From the NCBI RefSeq assembly GCF_002355855.1, contig NZ_AP017656.1, positions 1 to 64,000 on the forward strand: a stretch of DNA of 64,000 nucleotides, given 5' to 3'. The translations under genes were made by a program, and so were the position numbers. Of the stretch, positions 1-9,003 are shown piece by piece. This DNA is from Sphingobium cloacae. GTDB taxonomy: Bacteria; Pseudomonadota; Alphaproteobacteria; Sphingomonadales; Sphingomonadaceae. The notes below the pieces were generated by a model that was given only the letters and a program-made list of their open reading frames with translations, had not been told where the DNA came from and searched no databases. Each line of letters opens with the position of its first letter. Position 1 is the stretch's first letter.

Positions 1-1203
1 ATGGCTACCGACCCCTCCCTAGCACAGCCGGACGACCTCATCGAAGGTGGTCTGGACGTGCTCCACAGAAAGTCGTTGACGATCCTCAAGCGCATTCGTG
101 ACAGCGCGGTTGATCCCGAAACCGGTCAGAAGAAGGGTCCGACCTTCCCGATTTCGAAAGCTGCTGCACTGGTCGGGCGGACGGCATCTGCTGTCCGGGA
201 AGCGGAGCGCGACGGCCGCCTCCCCGCTCGAGGGCGGACGGGCTCCGGGCATAGGCTGCAGTATACGCTCGAAGAGCTTGATCATATGCGCGAGGTGTTT
301 GGAACGCGTCCCTGGCGCGAGCCAACCGATACCCCGGCGATCATCTCGGTCTGCAACTTCAAGGGGGGCGTCGGCAAGTCGACGATCGCGCTGCATCTCG
401 CCCAGCATTTTGCCATCAAGGGCTACCGGGTCCTGTTCATCGACTGCGACAGCCAGGCGTCTTCAACCATGATGTTCGGCTATCGCCCCGACGTGGACCT
501 CGACGAGGAAGACACGCTTTACGGGCATTTTCACAATCCGGAGCTGCTTGGCGTTCGCAAGATTATCCGCAAGACGCACTTTCACAACCTCCACCTGATC
601 CCGTCGAACCTGCGACTTTATAATCTCGAGTATGAGATCGCCGGGCACATGGCGCGAAATCAGAACATGGAGATCATCGACCTGATCGCGCAGGCCATTG
701 ATGAGGTGGTCGATGACTATGACGTCGTGATCATGGACCCGCCGCCGGCATTGGGCATGGTGTCGATGGCTGTGCTCCAGGCCGCTAACTGCATGGTCAT
801 TCCGGTGCCGCCGAGCCTTGTCGACTTCGCCTCGACGGTATCTTTCATCGACATGACGCGAACGACGATGAAGCAGCTCGAGCAACTCGCGGGGCGGGGA
901 AGGCCGGCCTACAACTTCATCCGGCTGGTCGGCAGCCGCGTGGACGAGAGCAAGTCGATGCACCGGGAGATACTGTCGATGATGCGGCAGGTCTTCGGTG
1001 GCTCAATGACGCAGTCGGTGATGGTCACCAGCGCCGAAATCGACAATGCCAGCTCCAGGATGAAAACCGTTTTCGAACTCGACAAGCCCGTCACGTCGCA
1101 CGAGGTCTACAACCGCTGCATGAAGCATCTCAGCGACGTTTGCCAGGATATTGAGCAGGACGTTCTGCGCACCTGGGCGAGCAGGGCAGGGGGCCGAATT
1201 TAG
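1..1203 (+). CDS. repA: Plasmid partition ATPase, RepA/ParA type
   Basis: ParA-family ATPase that segregates the plasmid together with the downstream ParB-type protein. The N-terminal ~105 residues hold a MerR-like winged-helix region of the kind found in RepA of repABC plasmids and in P1-type ParA. It ends in an HRLQYTLEEL stretch. The deviant Walker A motif KGGVGKST is at residues 121-128, followed by DCDSQAS (Walker A') and IMDPPPALG (Walker B). The length of 400 aa matches RepA proteins. The ATG is the first base of the window, so a start further upstream cannot be excluded. It is followed by three parS-like palindromes and then repB, the usual order of an autoregulated partition operon. 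No RepC-type initiator follows, so RepA/RepB here describes family similarity rather than a complete repABC unit. Confidence 0.93.
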   Translation: MATDPSLAQPDDLIEGGLDVLHRKSLTILKRIRDSAVDPETGQKKGPTFPISKAAALVGRTASAVREAERDGRLPARGRTGSGHRLQYTLEELDHMREVFGTRPWREPTDTPAIISVCNFKGGVGKSTIALHLAQHFAIKGYRVLFIDCDSQASSTMMFGYRPDVDLDEEDTLYGHFHNPELLGVRKIIRKTHFHNLHLIPSNLRLYNLEYEIAGHMARNQNMEIIDLIAQAIDEVVDDYDVVIMDPPPALGMVSMAVLQAANCMVIPVPPSLVDFASTVSFIDMTRTTMKQLEQLAGRGRPAYNFIRLVGSRVDESKSMHREILSMMRQVFGGSMTQSVMVTSAEIDNASSRMKTVFELDKPVTSHEVYNRCMKHLSDVCQDIEQDVLRTWASRAGGRI

Positions 1204-1206
1204 GGA

Positions 1207-1226
1207 GAGTTGCCACGTGGCAACTC
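1207..1226. repeat. parS-like palindrome 1
   Basis: A perfect 20-bp palindrome, GAGTTGCCACGTGGCAACTC, begins four bases after the repA stop codon. Its 16-bp core GTTGCCACGTGGCAAC fits the GTT(N10)AAC outline of repABC parS sites and has the CACGTG centre of chromosomal parS. Two further copies lie in the same intergenic gap. Probable binding site of the RepB/ParB protein encoded downstream. Confidence 0.85.
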
Positions 1227-1287
1227 CGATATTTCTCACGTCGGCGAGCACGGGCAATCGGGGAGTGAGACGAAGCCGGATCACCGA

Positions 1288-1303
1288 GTTGCCACGTGAC
1301 AAC
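1288..1303. repeat. parS-like palindrome 2 (one mismatch)
   Basis: GTTGCCACGTGACAAC is the same 16-bp core as palindrome 1 with a single change (G to A) in the right arm. It lies 62 bp after the first copy. Confidence 0.75.
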
Positions 1304-1400
1304 AAAGTGGAAGAACCCAATAGAAGCAATATGTTAGGTAGGAATACCATGTCAGATCGCACACGGCAGGAACGTCAGTGCAAGCGCCTGGGGGCGGCGC

Positions 1401-1418
1401 AGTTGCCACGTGGCAACT
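1401..1418. repeat. parS-like palindrome 3
   Basis: An 18-bp perfect palindrome, AGTTGCCACGTGGCAACT, with the same core as palindrome 1. It ends 52 bp before the repB start. Its position suggests that it may also act as an operator. Confidence 0.83.
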
Positions 1419-1470
1419 CTGGCCTGTTGGCACCCGTCGGCGAGGGCAAGAGAGAAGGAGAAACGGGCCG

Positions 1471-2448
1471 ATGAGCAAGGGCAACAAGGGCTTCGGCTCG
1501 ATGTTCACAGAGGGGCTCGACGACGAGGAGAACCTCGATAAGGCGACCCCTGCGGACGGCATCATGGCAAGTCGCAGCCAGACGCTCGCGCGCATCGCGA
1601 CGGGGAAAACGGTCGCCGACCGGACGGAGTGGGTCGATCCGGAGCGGTGCCGCCCATGGCGGATGCACAATCGCGATCTGGATCATTTGAACGAAGATAG
1701 CTGCCGCGATCTCATCGACTCCTTCCTCTCCGCCAAGAAGCAACGGATCCCCGCTATCGTTCGGCGTCTGAAAGATGACCCGAACTTCGACTTCGAGATC
1801 ATCGCCGGCGTCCGCCGTTGGTGGACGGTGAAATGGCTGCGAGCGCATCACCACCCGGAGTTCGAGTATCTGGTGACGATCCAGAGTGTCACGGACGAGG
1901 AGGCGTTCCGGGTTTCAGATGTCGAGAACCGCTCGCGTAAGGACATCTCGGATTGGGAGCGGGCCAAGGAATATACGGTGGCGCTCGCGGAGTTCTACGA
2001 GGGCTCGCAGTCGCAGATGGCCGAGCATTTAAACCTTTCCAAGTCGTGGCTGAGCCGGCTTCTCGACGTTGCGCGCTTGCCCGAACCAGTTGTCGCGGCG
2101 TTCTCCGATACGCACGACATCACGGTACGCGTCGCGCGTGACATCAAGCCGCTTACCGGAGATCCGAAGGCGCTGGCGAAGATGCGCGAAGAGGCTGAAC
2201 GCATCGAGGAAGAGCGCAGCCAGAAAGGCTTGAAGCTGAGCGGGCCGGAAGTCGCGAAGCGGCTCGTGAAGGCGACTGTCGCGCCAGCCGTGAAGGCTGC
2301 CGCCGAGAAGGAGATCACCGGCAAGGGGGGCAAGGTCATCCTGCGCTACACGAAAGCGCGGGGAGGGGGGCTGACGATCAAGGTGCCGCCGAAGGCTGAG
2401 GCGTCGCCCGCCGAGCTTTTGAAGGCGATCGAGGGGCTGCTGTCGTAG
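1471..2448 (+). CDS. repB: Plasmid partition protein, RepB/ParB type
   Basis: Centromere-binding ParB-family protein (325 aa) that partners RepA. The ParB/sulfiredoxin-like N-terminal domain contains GVRRWW, a variant of the CTP-binding GERR motif. It is followed by the conserved ENRSRKDISDWERA box and an HTH (QMAEHLNLSKSWLSRLLDVARLP). The segment RRLKDDPNFDFEIIAG closely resembles RepB of repABC plasmids. The ATG at 1471 was chosen because GAGAAGGAGAAAC precedes it and the protein begins MSKGNKGFGSMF, a typical ParB opening. The longer frame from 1378 would read through the third parS palindrome. The gene is probably co-transcribed with repA. Confidence 0.93.
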   Translation: MSKGNKGFGSMFTEGLDDEENLDKATPADGIMASRSQTLARIATGKTVADRTEWVDPERCRPWRMHNRDLDHLNEDSCRDLIDSFLSAKKQRIPAIVRRLKDDPNFDFEIIAGVRRWWTVKWLRAHHHPEFEYLVTIQSVTDEEAFRVSDVENRSRKDISDWERAKEYTVALAEFYEGSQSQMAEHLNLSKSWLSRLLDVARLPEPVVAAFSDTHDITVRVARDIKPLTGDPKALAKMREEAERIEEERSQKGLKLSGPEVAKRLVKATVAPAVKAAAEKEITGKGGKVILRYTKARGGGLTIKVPPKAEASPAELLKAIEGLLS

Positions 2449-2483
2449 GGTGATGGAGCGCGGCGTCTGGCGAGGTCGCCGCC

Positions 2484-3368
2484 TTATATGGCGTCCCGCT
2501 TATATTTGTCGGCGATGCTCTGCGTCACGGAGTGGCGGCTTCGCAGGCCGAAGTTCGCGCGGATGAAGTCGCCGGCTTGACGCGTCCTCGCGCCTACGAA
2601 CGCCTGGGCATGTCCCACGGTCGACCGGTTCTGCCGCGTGATCAGTTCTCGCTCGGGTAGGCTCACGATCCGATTTGCCAGCGTAGTGGACCCGGCAGCA
2701 ACGAAGAGGGTCTCCGGTCCGATCGGAAGAGTGACATAGGATGAGGCACTACCAAGCCAGGCGAAGCTGACCGGCACGTCGAGCGGCCAATCGGAGACGA
2801 ACAATTCCCGGCGATTGTTCGTCTTGATTATGCGCCAGTCCATGTTGATGAACGCTCGTCCGCGATCCGCGTCGTCGATGACCAAGCGCAGGACTTCCAT
2901 CTGAAGCGCGCTCACGGCCTCGGGCGGCAGCGCCCCATCTTCGCCGCGCAGCACGGACTTCGCGGCCTCTGCGCTTGCGAGAGCGCCGACGGCGTCCTTC
3001 ATGCCGCGCATATCCAGCGGTGTCCGGAACCACAGCGACATGACGAACCGGCCCCAATCCGAGCATTGCGCGTCGCTGAGCGAGTTGACCTTGCCGTCGA
3101 GGAGCAGCGCGTGAACCTTGGCCGCAGCGTCATCGATCACCTGCATGAACAGGGTTTCCATCTGCTGGGCATGCTCGGGCGGGAACCCGATCGTCTTGTA
3201 CAGGTCCCGCTCGAAGCAGACGCTCTTGGGTGATGCAGGACTGCTCTCGATCTCCCCGATCCGATTGCGCCGATAGCGCAGCAGGGTGTCGCCATCCTTC
3301 CACTGGTCGAGGAGGAACTGCGGGATGAAGTGATGCCGGGACGGAGGGTTCTGTGGCTTGGATTGCAC
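2484..3368 (-). CDS. DUF4238-type protein
   Basis: 294-aa protein beginning with the DUF4238 hallmark, a HHFIPQFLLDQW stretch near residue 12. The family is widespread, of unknown function, and often encoded on accessory DNA. No signal peptide or membrane segment is visible. It is convergent with repB (36 bp between stops) and lies 12 bp downstream of another minus-strand gene, with which it may be co-transcribed. The biochemical role cannot be read from the sequence. Confidence 0.7.
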   Translation of the reverse strand: MQSKPQNPPSRHHFIPQFLLDQWKDGDTLLRYRRNRIGEIESSPASPKSVCFERDLYKTIGFPPEHAQQMETLFMQVIDDAAAKVHALLLDGKVNSLSDAQCSDWGRFVMSLWFRTPLDMRGMKDAVGALASAEAAKSVLRGEDGALPPEAVSALQMEVLRLVIDDADRGRAFINMDWRIIKTNNRRELFVSDWPLDVPVSFAWLGSASSYVTLPIGPETLFVAAGSTTLANRIVSLPERELITRQNRSTVGHAQAFVGARTRQAGDFIRANFGLRSRHSVTQSIADKYKRDAI

Positions 3369-3380
3369 GGTGTCTGTGGT

Positions 3381-4307
3381 TCAAGAGGGATGAGCAAGTG
3401 AGGCGAGTAGCTTGCGCGCGCCTTGCGGGGTGACCTTCAACAGGCGCGCGACAGCGGCCGGCTGAAGGCCCGGATAGGCAAGCTGCAGGCGGGCAAGGAG
3501 AGGGGCCTTGCTCCGCTTCGTGACGGCCAGATCGGTCTGGATGCGCGACGCCGCACGCTCGATCGCGTCGAGGTCGCGCAAGCCAGCATGCGCCGTCCGA
3601 CCGATCGCCTGGGCCAAGGTCTCTGCCAGATCGGCGGGGGAGGGGGGCAGAAACTTGGACATCAGGATGAACGAGGGGATCACGCGGGTCGTGAAGCCAG
3701 CGCGGCACAGCATCCGCGGTACGGCGGCGGCGATCAGCCAGTTTCGATCGCGTCCACGGGGAGGCAGCTCGAGAGCGCGACCATCGACGCTGACGACATC
3801 CCAGCTGCCTGGTGCCGCTGGTTCGGTCAGCGCGAACAGCTGGAAAATGCGGTTGGCGACAGAGAGGAGGTCACCGGAAGGGAAGGGGGCGTCCGCCACG
3901 GTTCGCAGCTGTCGCCACATCGGCCCGAAGTGCGCCAAGTCTTCGGCCGCATAAACCTTCGCCTCGGTGCGGTCATCGAGTACCGTACGGAGCACGTTGA
4001 GCGTGGCGCGGCCGAGCGAATCCTTGAGATCCTCGTCGCGGCTGAGCGCAAGGTGGAAGACGGCGGCAACCGAGATCGGATCGTTGAGGCCTTCGGAAGC
4101 GCGGGGAGGGGGTGTGCGGCCGGCGATCCAGTCCTGCAGGTCGCGCACCGCGATCGGCACGCCGGCGAGGCCGGCCAGGACGGTGGCGCCTTCCAGGCGC
4201 GAGCGCGCGAGAAAGATGTCGGCGCATGGACTACCGTGCAATCGGCCATCGAGGCGCCCGAGCAGGAGCAGGCTGTCGTCGGCGCGCAGGTTGTCTGTCC
4301 GCGTCAT
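3381..4307 (-). CDS. Plasmid-associated protein with C-terminal HTH (possibly RHE_PE00001/DUF1612-like)
   Basis: 308-aa soluble protein. The C-terminal ~40 residues (LARLQLAYPGLQPAAVARLL and the following KVTPQGARKLLASL) look like a helix-turn-helix. The N-terminal part (RLDGRLHGSP followed by an RLEGA helix) recalls the RHE_PE00001/DUF1612 proteins often found beside partition genes on alphaproteobacterial plasmids. That similarity is distant and judged by eye. The gene is divergent from the tyrosine recombinase at 4470 and lies just upstream of the DUF4238 gene on the same strand. DNA binding is inferred and no target is known. Confidence 0.5.
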   Translation of the reverse strand: MTRTDNLRADDSLLLLGRLDGRLHGSPCADIFLARSRLEGATVLAGLAGVPIAVRDLQDWIAGRTPPPRASEGLNDPISVAAVFHLALSRDEDLKDSLGRATLNVLRTVLDDRTEAKVYAAEDLAHFGPMWRQLRTVADAPFPSGDLLSVANRIFQLFALTEPAAPGSWDVVSVDGRALELPPRGRDRNWLIAAAVPRMLCRAGFTTRVIPSFILMSKFLPPSPADLAETLAQAIGRTAHAGLRDLDAIERAASRIQTDLAVTKRSKAPLLARLQLAYPGLQPAAVARLLKVTPQGARKLLASLAHPS

Positions 4308-4415
4308 AGGATGGCGACAATGCCATGGCGGGAAACCAAAGTCAGCAGTTCGTTTCTACATCCGTGACCTCCCGAAAGTGGACATTCGATAATTGCAGTT
4401 ATCACATAAGCAGAT

Positions 4416-4444
4416 TTGACCGTTCTTTATAAGGTGGGCTACAA
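4416..4444 (+). promoter_or_regulatory. Sigma70-like promoter of the tyrosine recombinase gene
   Basis: TTGACC (4416-4421) and CTACAA (4439-4444) are separated by 17 bp in an AT-richer stretch between divergent genes. GAGGAG at 4453-4458 then provides a ribosome-binding site for the GTG start at 4470. Confidence 0.5.
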
Positions 4445-4469
4445 GCGCGGCTGAGGAGCGAGGCGCGTC

Positions 4470-5708
4470 GTGAGCACCGAAACCGCCCGGGAAGGGCCAG
4501 AAATCCCCGTAGCGCCGCCTGAGGCTGTCCTGCCGGCCGTCAGGGCGCCGGCCGACCTTGCGTGGACGATCGTGCAGATGCGCGCCGGCGAGCGCATCAC
4601 CGTCAACGAGGGCCTGATCGCCGCCTATCAGGCCGCTTCATCGCCCCATAGCATCCGTGCGCTCAAGTCCGACGTCGAGGCGTTCGATGCGTGGTGTAGG
4701 CGCAACAACCGGATCGCGCTGCCGGCCACGCCCGAGACCGTGGCCGATTATCTCGACGCGCGGGCCGGGAAGGGGAGCCGGCCGGCCTCGCTATCCCGCT
4801 ACAAGGCGTCGATCGCCAAGATCCACCAGCTGCTCGAGCTCAAGGATCCGACGCCGGCGCCGCTGGTGAAGCTGCGGCTCCAGACGGTGCGCCGCGAGAA
4901 GGGGGCTGCGCAGAAGCAGGCGCGGCCGCTGCGGTTCAAGGGCCCGGTGCGCGACGTCGAGCGCGACAAGGCGCGGGGGCTCAACATCCGCGCGCTGCTC
5001 GAGAGTTGTGGCGAGGATCTGCCGGGGCTGCGTGATCGGGCGCTGCTATCGGCCGCTTATGACACCGGGCTGCGCGCCTCCGAACTGGTGGCGGTCGCCA
5101 TTGAGCATATTGAGGAGGCGATCGATCCCGAAGCGCGGCTGCTGCAGATTCTGCGTCATAAGGGCGATCAAGACGGGGAGGGGGCGACCGCCTACCTCAG
5201 CCCGCGCACCGTCGCGGCGATCGCGGCGTGGACCGAAGCGGCGGGGATCACGACAGGGCCGCTGTTCCGGCGGGTGCAGGTGCGGCGCTACAAGGCGCGG
5301 GCAGCCGTGCGCGGTCGGCCGATCGACAGCATCTCGGGCCGGGAGACGTGGGATCTGCGCAAGACGCTGTCCAAGCCGGCGGTGAAGGCGCGCGTCGAAT
5401 ATGACATCGGCACCGTGGCGCTGCACCCGGGCTCGATCGGACCAATCTTTCGGTCGATCATCGGCCGCGCGTTCGACCGTGGCGCGCTGCCCGATTTGAC
5501 GGCGGACGATCTGGCGCGGTTGCTGAAGGGGATCAGTGCGCACTCGACGCGGATCGGGCTCAATCAGGACCTGTTCGCCAGCGGGGAGGATTTGGCCGGC
5601 ATCATGGACGCGCTGCGGTGGAAGTCGCCGCGGATGCCGCTCGCTTATAATCGCAATCTCGCGGCAGAGCAGGGGGCGGCGGGGCGCCTTATGGCGAAGA
5701 TTGGCTAG
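4470..5708 (+). CDS. Tyrosine recombinase / phage-type integrase
   Basis: 412-aa site-specific recombinase. An N-terminal SAM-like core-binding domain (about residues 45-130, including SPHSIRALKSDVEAFDAWC) precedes the catalytic domain. Visible catalytic residues are Arg in DTGLRASELV (~200), Lys in LRHKGD (~230), the HSTR box (HxxR, ~357-360), Trp in LRWKSP (in place of the second His) and the nucleophile Tyr in LAYNRNL (~392). The start is GTG with GAGGAG upstream. Beside a partition operon it could resolve plasmid dimers, or it may be a former integrase. No attachment site was recognised. Confidence 0.88.
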   Translation: MSTETAREGPEIPVAPPEAVLPAVRAPADLAWTIVQMRAGERITVNEGLIAAYQAASSPHSIRALKSDVEAFDAWCRRNNRIALPATPETVADYLDARAGKGSRPASLSRYKASIAKIHQLLELKDPTPAPLVKLRLQTVRREKGAAQKQARPLRFKGPVRDVERDKARGLNIRALLESCGEDLPGLRDRALLSAAYDTGLRASELVAVAIEHIEEAIDPEARLLQILRHKGDQDGEGATAYLSPRTVAAIAAWTEAAGITTGPLFRRVQVRRYKARAAVRGRPIDSISGRETWDLRKTLSKPAVKARVEYDIGTVALHPGSIGPIFRSIIGRAFDRGALPDLTADDLARLLKGISAHSTRIGLNQDLFASGEDLAGIMDALRWKSPRMPLAYNRNLAAEQGAAGRLMAKIG

Positions 5709-5977
5709 TCATGACGGCCTAAATAGGTCTTTGGATGATGCCGTGCGACCACACGACGGCGGCAGGTAGATCGAGGGATTTGCGCAGCGGCAAGAACCGG
5801 AGAAGGGAGGCTGAGCCCCCGGGGTCTTGAGCTACAACGTTAAGCCTAAGAAACGGGCAGGGGCCTGGTAGCGCGTAGTGTATGAGCGAAGCCACCATCG
5901 CTCAAACTCATCAGCACAGTCCAATTTCGAAGAGGAAACAAGAAAGTGGTTCCGGAAACGGTATGGATCTTATCCTG
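5709..5977. other. Non-coding stretch left of the Tn552-like transposon
   Basis: About 270 bp with no convincing reading frame, between the recombinase stop and the left end of the transposon. It contains no repeat matching the region right of the transposon (9051-9281), so the two flanks may not have been contiguous before insertion. Confidence 0.4.
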
Positions 5978-6024
5978 TGTAAACGCTCGCGCTAAATGGC
6001 GGCGTTCTGATCGCGCTATTTGTC
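5978..6024 (+). repeat. Left terminal inverted repeat of Tn552-like element
   Basis: 47 bp that pair with 9004-9050 in inverted orientation at 45 of 47 positions. The mismatches are at positions 19 and 27 from the end. The stop codon of the ATPase gene lies inside this repeat (6023-6025). Confidence 0.92.
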
Positions 6025-6901
6025 AGTTGCCGGGTCCGATGACGAGGCAATCGCGCGCGGCCTGAACGATGTCAGCGGTGACCTCCTCGACGCGGTTGAG
6101 GGTCATGATCCGCCGCATCTGCGCGAACAGGCGCTCCATGAGCCGGAAGTTGCCGCGCGTGATGCGGATCACGGCTGCCTGCGCTTCGATCGCGTCGAGT
6201 TGGGCCGGGTCGAAGCTGATCCCGAAATCGCCGGCGTGGGTCGCGAGCAGCAGCCGCATTTCGGTCTCGGTAAGCGGTTTGAACTCGTGGACGAAGCCGA
6301 TCCGCGAGTAGAGCTGGGCATAGCGGGCGAGGCGCTTCTCCAAGCCCGGCATACCCATCAGGATCAGCCCGAAGCCGTGGCGATCGGCCATGTCGCGGAG
6401 ATGTTCGAGCGACTTTATGGTCAGGCGGTCGGCCTCGTCGACGATGACGAGGGGGCAGGCGATGCGGGCGGCGTCATGGGTGATTTCGTCCTGCGAGCCG
6501 CCCGCGACCGTCAGCCGGGCATAGCCCAGCTTAATGAGGTTGAGGCCCAACACCGCGTCGATCGTCTTGGGCGTGTTGCTGACCGACACGGTGTAGAAGA
6601 CGGCGCGGCAGCGAGCGACCTTTTCGCCAAGGAGCGCGGCAATGGGACGGAGCGCGGCATATTCCCCCAGGTCGGGGAAGCTGGAAAACTCGCGCGCCGA
6701 TCGCGTCTTTCCGACGCCCGGCCGGCCATGACACACGCCGATATAGCGGTAGTGCGCGCAGGCTTCGGCAAACTCGACGAACCGGGCATGTTCGCGGGTC
6801 GCCAGGAACGGCTGCTCGACCAGGAACTCAATCGTCAGCGGCGTAGAGCCGGAGCCCTCGGTAGGTGGTGGGCCGGGAAGCCGTATCCTCTTGGTCGCCA
6901 T
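6023..6901 (-). CDS. tniB: TniB-like transposition ATPase (AAA)
   Basis: 292-aa AAA ATPase of the TniB/MuB/IstB group that would load the transposase at target DNA. Walker A is GRPGVGKT at about residue 58 and Walker B is LVIVDEADR at about 150. The C-terminal part carries the usual sensor helices (RITRGNFRLMERLF). The start at 6901 is preceded by GGAGACC at a suitable distance and gives an MATKRIRLPG opening. It overlaps the 3' end of the transposase gene by 74 bp, so translational coupling is likely. An in-frame start at 7012 would add a low-complexity Arg/Ser tail and is less likely. Product of the Tn552-like element. Confidence 0.88.
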   Translation of the reverse strand: MATKRIRLPGPPPTEGSGSTPLTIEFLVEQPFLATREHARFVEFAEACAHYRYIGVCHGRPGVGKTRSAREFSSFPDLGEYAALRPIAALLGEKVARCRAVFYTVSVSNTPKTIDAVLGLNLIKLGYARLTVAGGSQDEITHDAARIACPLVIVDEADRLTIKSLEHLRDMADRHGFGLILMGMPGLEKRLARYAQLYSRIGFVHEFKPLTETEMRLLLATHAGDFGISFDPAQLDAIEAQAAVIRITRGNFRLMERLFAQMRRIMTLNRVEEVTADIVQAARDCLVIGPGN

Positions 6902-8306
6902 CGAAGGTCTCCGTGGGGGCAGGCACCTGCTTGTCGCGCTCCTTCGCGCCGCGCCGGGCGCGCTGGATCGCGCGCAACGACGGGTGCCCAGCGTGCTCGG
7001 AGCTGAGCGCACGGCAGACGAACCGGCCCTGGTGGTAGACGTGGATCTCGGTCAGGTCGCGGGGGTCATAGACCGCCTCGACCTGCTCGCCGACGAAGGC
7101 CGCGAGCGTGGGTTCGACATAGCGCCTGCCCATCAGACGGATGCCGTCGCGCAGCACTTTACGGGGCTTGGGCACGTGCACGAGCAGCATGTCGAGCTGT
7201 TCAAGGCTGTCGGGCATTGCGGGCAGGAACCCGCCCTTCTGCCAGCGCGTGATCGGCGGTTCGCCGGTGCTGCCATGCGGGCGACGATGATAGACGCCGC
7301 ACACGAACGCCTCGAAGCGGGCGCGCAGCTCGTCGAGCGTGAGCACTGGCGCCGACAGCGGCTTGCCCGCGATCAGGTGGCCGGGCAGGTCGGGCAGGAA
7401 CATGTCGTTGATGGTGCGGAACAGCCGCTCGATCTTGCCGCGCCCGCGAGGACGCCCCGGCAGCGAATGGATGAGGCGGATTTTGAGGGCGATGCACGCC
7501 TGCTCGATATGCTCGGAGATGAAATCCGAGCCGTTGTCGACGTAAAGCTGTTCGGGAATGCCGCTGACGATCCATTCGGGATTGGGCTTGCGCCAGATCG
7601 CCTGCCGCAAGGCGAGCGCCGTGTTGAGGGCACTGGGGGCATCGAGGCTGAGGAAGTAACCGGCGATGGCTCGGCTGTGATCGTCAACGATGACGGTCAG
7701 CCAAGGACGCACCGGGGTTCCGGCATCATCGAGCACGAGAATGTCGAGAACGGTATGATCGGCCTGCCACATCTCGTTCGAGGTCGCGGCTTCGCGCCGA
7801 TGCACTAGCTCGTGCTGGTCGCGGTAGACGGCCGGATCGGAGGCTGCGGCGATCTGGCTTGCCGGTATCGCCCTGACGACACGCGCGACGGCCGCATAGC
7901 TGGGGGTTCGGTGTCCATGCGCGATGGCGAGTTCCTGCACCTTTCGGTGAATGGCGGCGACCGGGGGTCGCGGGCGCTTGGTGGCGAGAGTGCGGGTCAG
8001 TTCGACCAGATGTTCCGGCAGGTGCAGCCTGCCCCGATCGTTGCGCGGCAGACGCGCGAGACCGGCAAGTCCTTCGGCACGGTAGCGCCCGAGCCAGCGC
8101 TGCAACGTCCGCTCGCTCAGCGTGCCGGTGCGGGCGAGGTCCGCGAGCGGGATGCCATCGGCGAGGTGCGGTTCAAGGACGCGGTAGCGCTCGATCGCCA
8201 GCGGCGGGACAAGCGCCGGATGCGTCACCGCCGACGGTCCGTGTCGCAGGTAAGGAAAACGGAGATTTGCCTGCCCATCGCCATGCGAGTCCGCTCGCGT
8301 TGCCAA
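6828..8306 (-). CDS. tniA: TniA-like DDE transposase
   Basis: 492-aa transposase of the Mu/TniA/IS481-related group. An N-terminal helix-turn-helix region (LADLARTGTLSERTLQRWLG) is followed by an rve integrase core. Its catalytic triad is Asp in WQADHT (~180), Asp in YVDNGSDF (~253) and Glu in RGKIERLF (~293). A Mu-type C-terminal beta-barrel follows (RRYVEPTLAAFVGEQVEAVYDP). It acts with the ATPase gene that overlaps its 3' end and is divergent from the resolvase gene. The length matches Tn552 p480 and related proteins. Confidence 0.92.
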   Translation of the reverse strand: MATRADSHGDGQANLRFPYLRHGPSAVTHPALVPPLAIERYRVLEPHLADGIPLADLARTGTLSERTLQRWLGRYRAEGLAGLARLPRNDRGRLHLPEHLVELTRTLATKRPRPPVAAIHRKVQELAIAHGHRTPSYAAVARVVRAIPASQIAAASDPAVYRDQHELVHRREAATSNEMWQADHTVLDILVLDDAGTPVRPWLTVIVDDHSRAIAGYFLSLDAPSALNTALALRQAIWRKPNPEWIVSGIPEQLYVDNGSDFISEHIEQACIALKIRLIHSLPGRPRGRGKIERLFRTINDMFLPDLPGHLIAGKPLSAPVLTLDELRARFEAFVCGVYHRRPHGSTGEPPITRWQKGGFLPAMPDSLEQLDMLLVHVPKPRKVLRDGIRLMGRRYVEPTLAAFVGEQVEAVYDPRDLTEIHVYHQGRFVCRALSSEHAGHPSLRAIQRARRGAKERDKQVPAPTETFDGDQEDTASRPTTYRGLRLYAADD

Positions 8307-8419
8307 ACCGGCCTGTTCGACGTAAATCTACCCGGTAAAGAAAACTAGGGCAACATAGACCTGCCGATGACGACTTTCTTCCCAAACCGCGCCCGATCGG
8401 GGCGCCACCGGCCCTACGC
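8307..8419. promoter_or_regulatory. Divergent promoter/res region of Tn552-like element
   Basis: 113 bp between the divergent transposase and resolvase genes. By analogy with Tn552 and Tn5053 this is where the resolution site and both promoters should lie. I could not delimit the three resolvase-binding subsites by eye. Confidence 0.4.
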
Positions 8420-8992
8420 ATGAAAATCGGTTACGCCCGCGTATCGACCGCCGAGCAGAACCTGGACCTCCAGCGTGATGCGCTGAAGGCTGCCGGCTGC
8501 GAGAAGGTCATCACCGACAAGGCCTCCGGGGCGACTGCCGCTCGCCCTGGATTGGAAAAGGTGAAGGAGCTGCTTCGCGCCGGCGACACACTGGTGGTCT
8601 GGCGCCTCGACAGGCTCGGCCGCTCGCTCCGTGATCTGATCGGATGGATGACCTACCTCGACGAGGAAAAGGTCGGGCTGCTGAGCCTGCACGAGGCGAT
8701 CGACACGACCACCACGTCGGGCAAGCTTACCTTCCACCTGTTCGGGGCATTGGCGGAGTTCGAGCGCAACCTGATCCGCGAGCGGACCCAGGCCGGTCTC
8801 ACCGCAGCCCGCGCTCGCGGCAAGAAGGGTGGCCGGCCGGCCGCACTCGGCAAGGACAAGCGCGACCTGCCCGTCAGGCTCTACCACGAGAACACGATGC
8901 CGATCGCCAAGATTTGCTCGATGCTCGGCATCTCCAAGCCAAAACTCTACGCCTATGTGCGATCGGCCGAGACCAAGCCGGTAGCCGCGTAG
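8420..8992 (+). CDS. Serine resolvase/invertase of the Tn552-like element
   Basis: 190-aa small serine recombinase. The catalytic Ser lies in GYARVSTAEQ (~10) and the conserved core in VWRLDRLGRS (~67) and EFERNLIRERT. A C-terminal HTH follows (MPIAKICSMLGISKPKLYAYV). It would resolve cointegrates formed during replicative transposition. It ends 11 bp before the right terminal repeat and is divergent from the transposase. Confidence 0.93.
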   Translation: MKIGYARVSTAEQNLDLQRDALKAAGCEKVITDKASGATAARPGLEKVKELLRAGDTLVVWRLDRLGRSLRDLIGWMTYLDEEKVGLLSLHEAIDTTTTSGKLTFHLFGALAEFERNLIRERTQAGLTAARARGKKGGRPAALGKDKRDLPVRLYHENTMPIAKICSMLGISKPKLYAYVRSAETKPVAA

Positions 8993-9003
8993 CGACGCTC
9001 GCC

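Noticed and set aside
2484..4307. Toxin-antitoxin pair made of the two minus-strand genes next to repB
   Set aside because: Both proteins (294 and 308 aa) are far larger than typical toxin and antitoxin proteins, and the HTH-bearing one shows no antitoxin fold. No support beyond adjacency.
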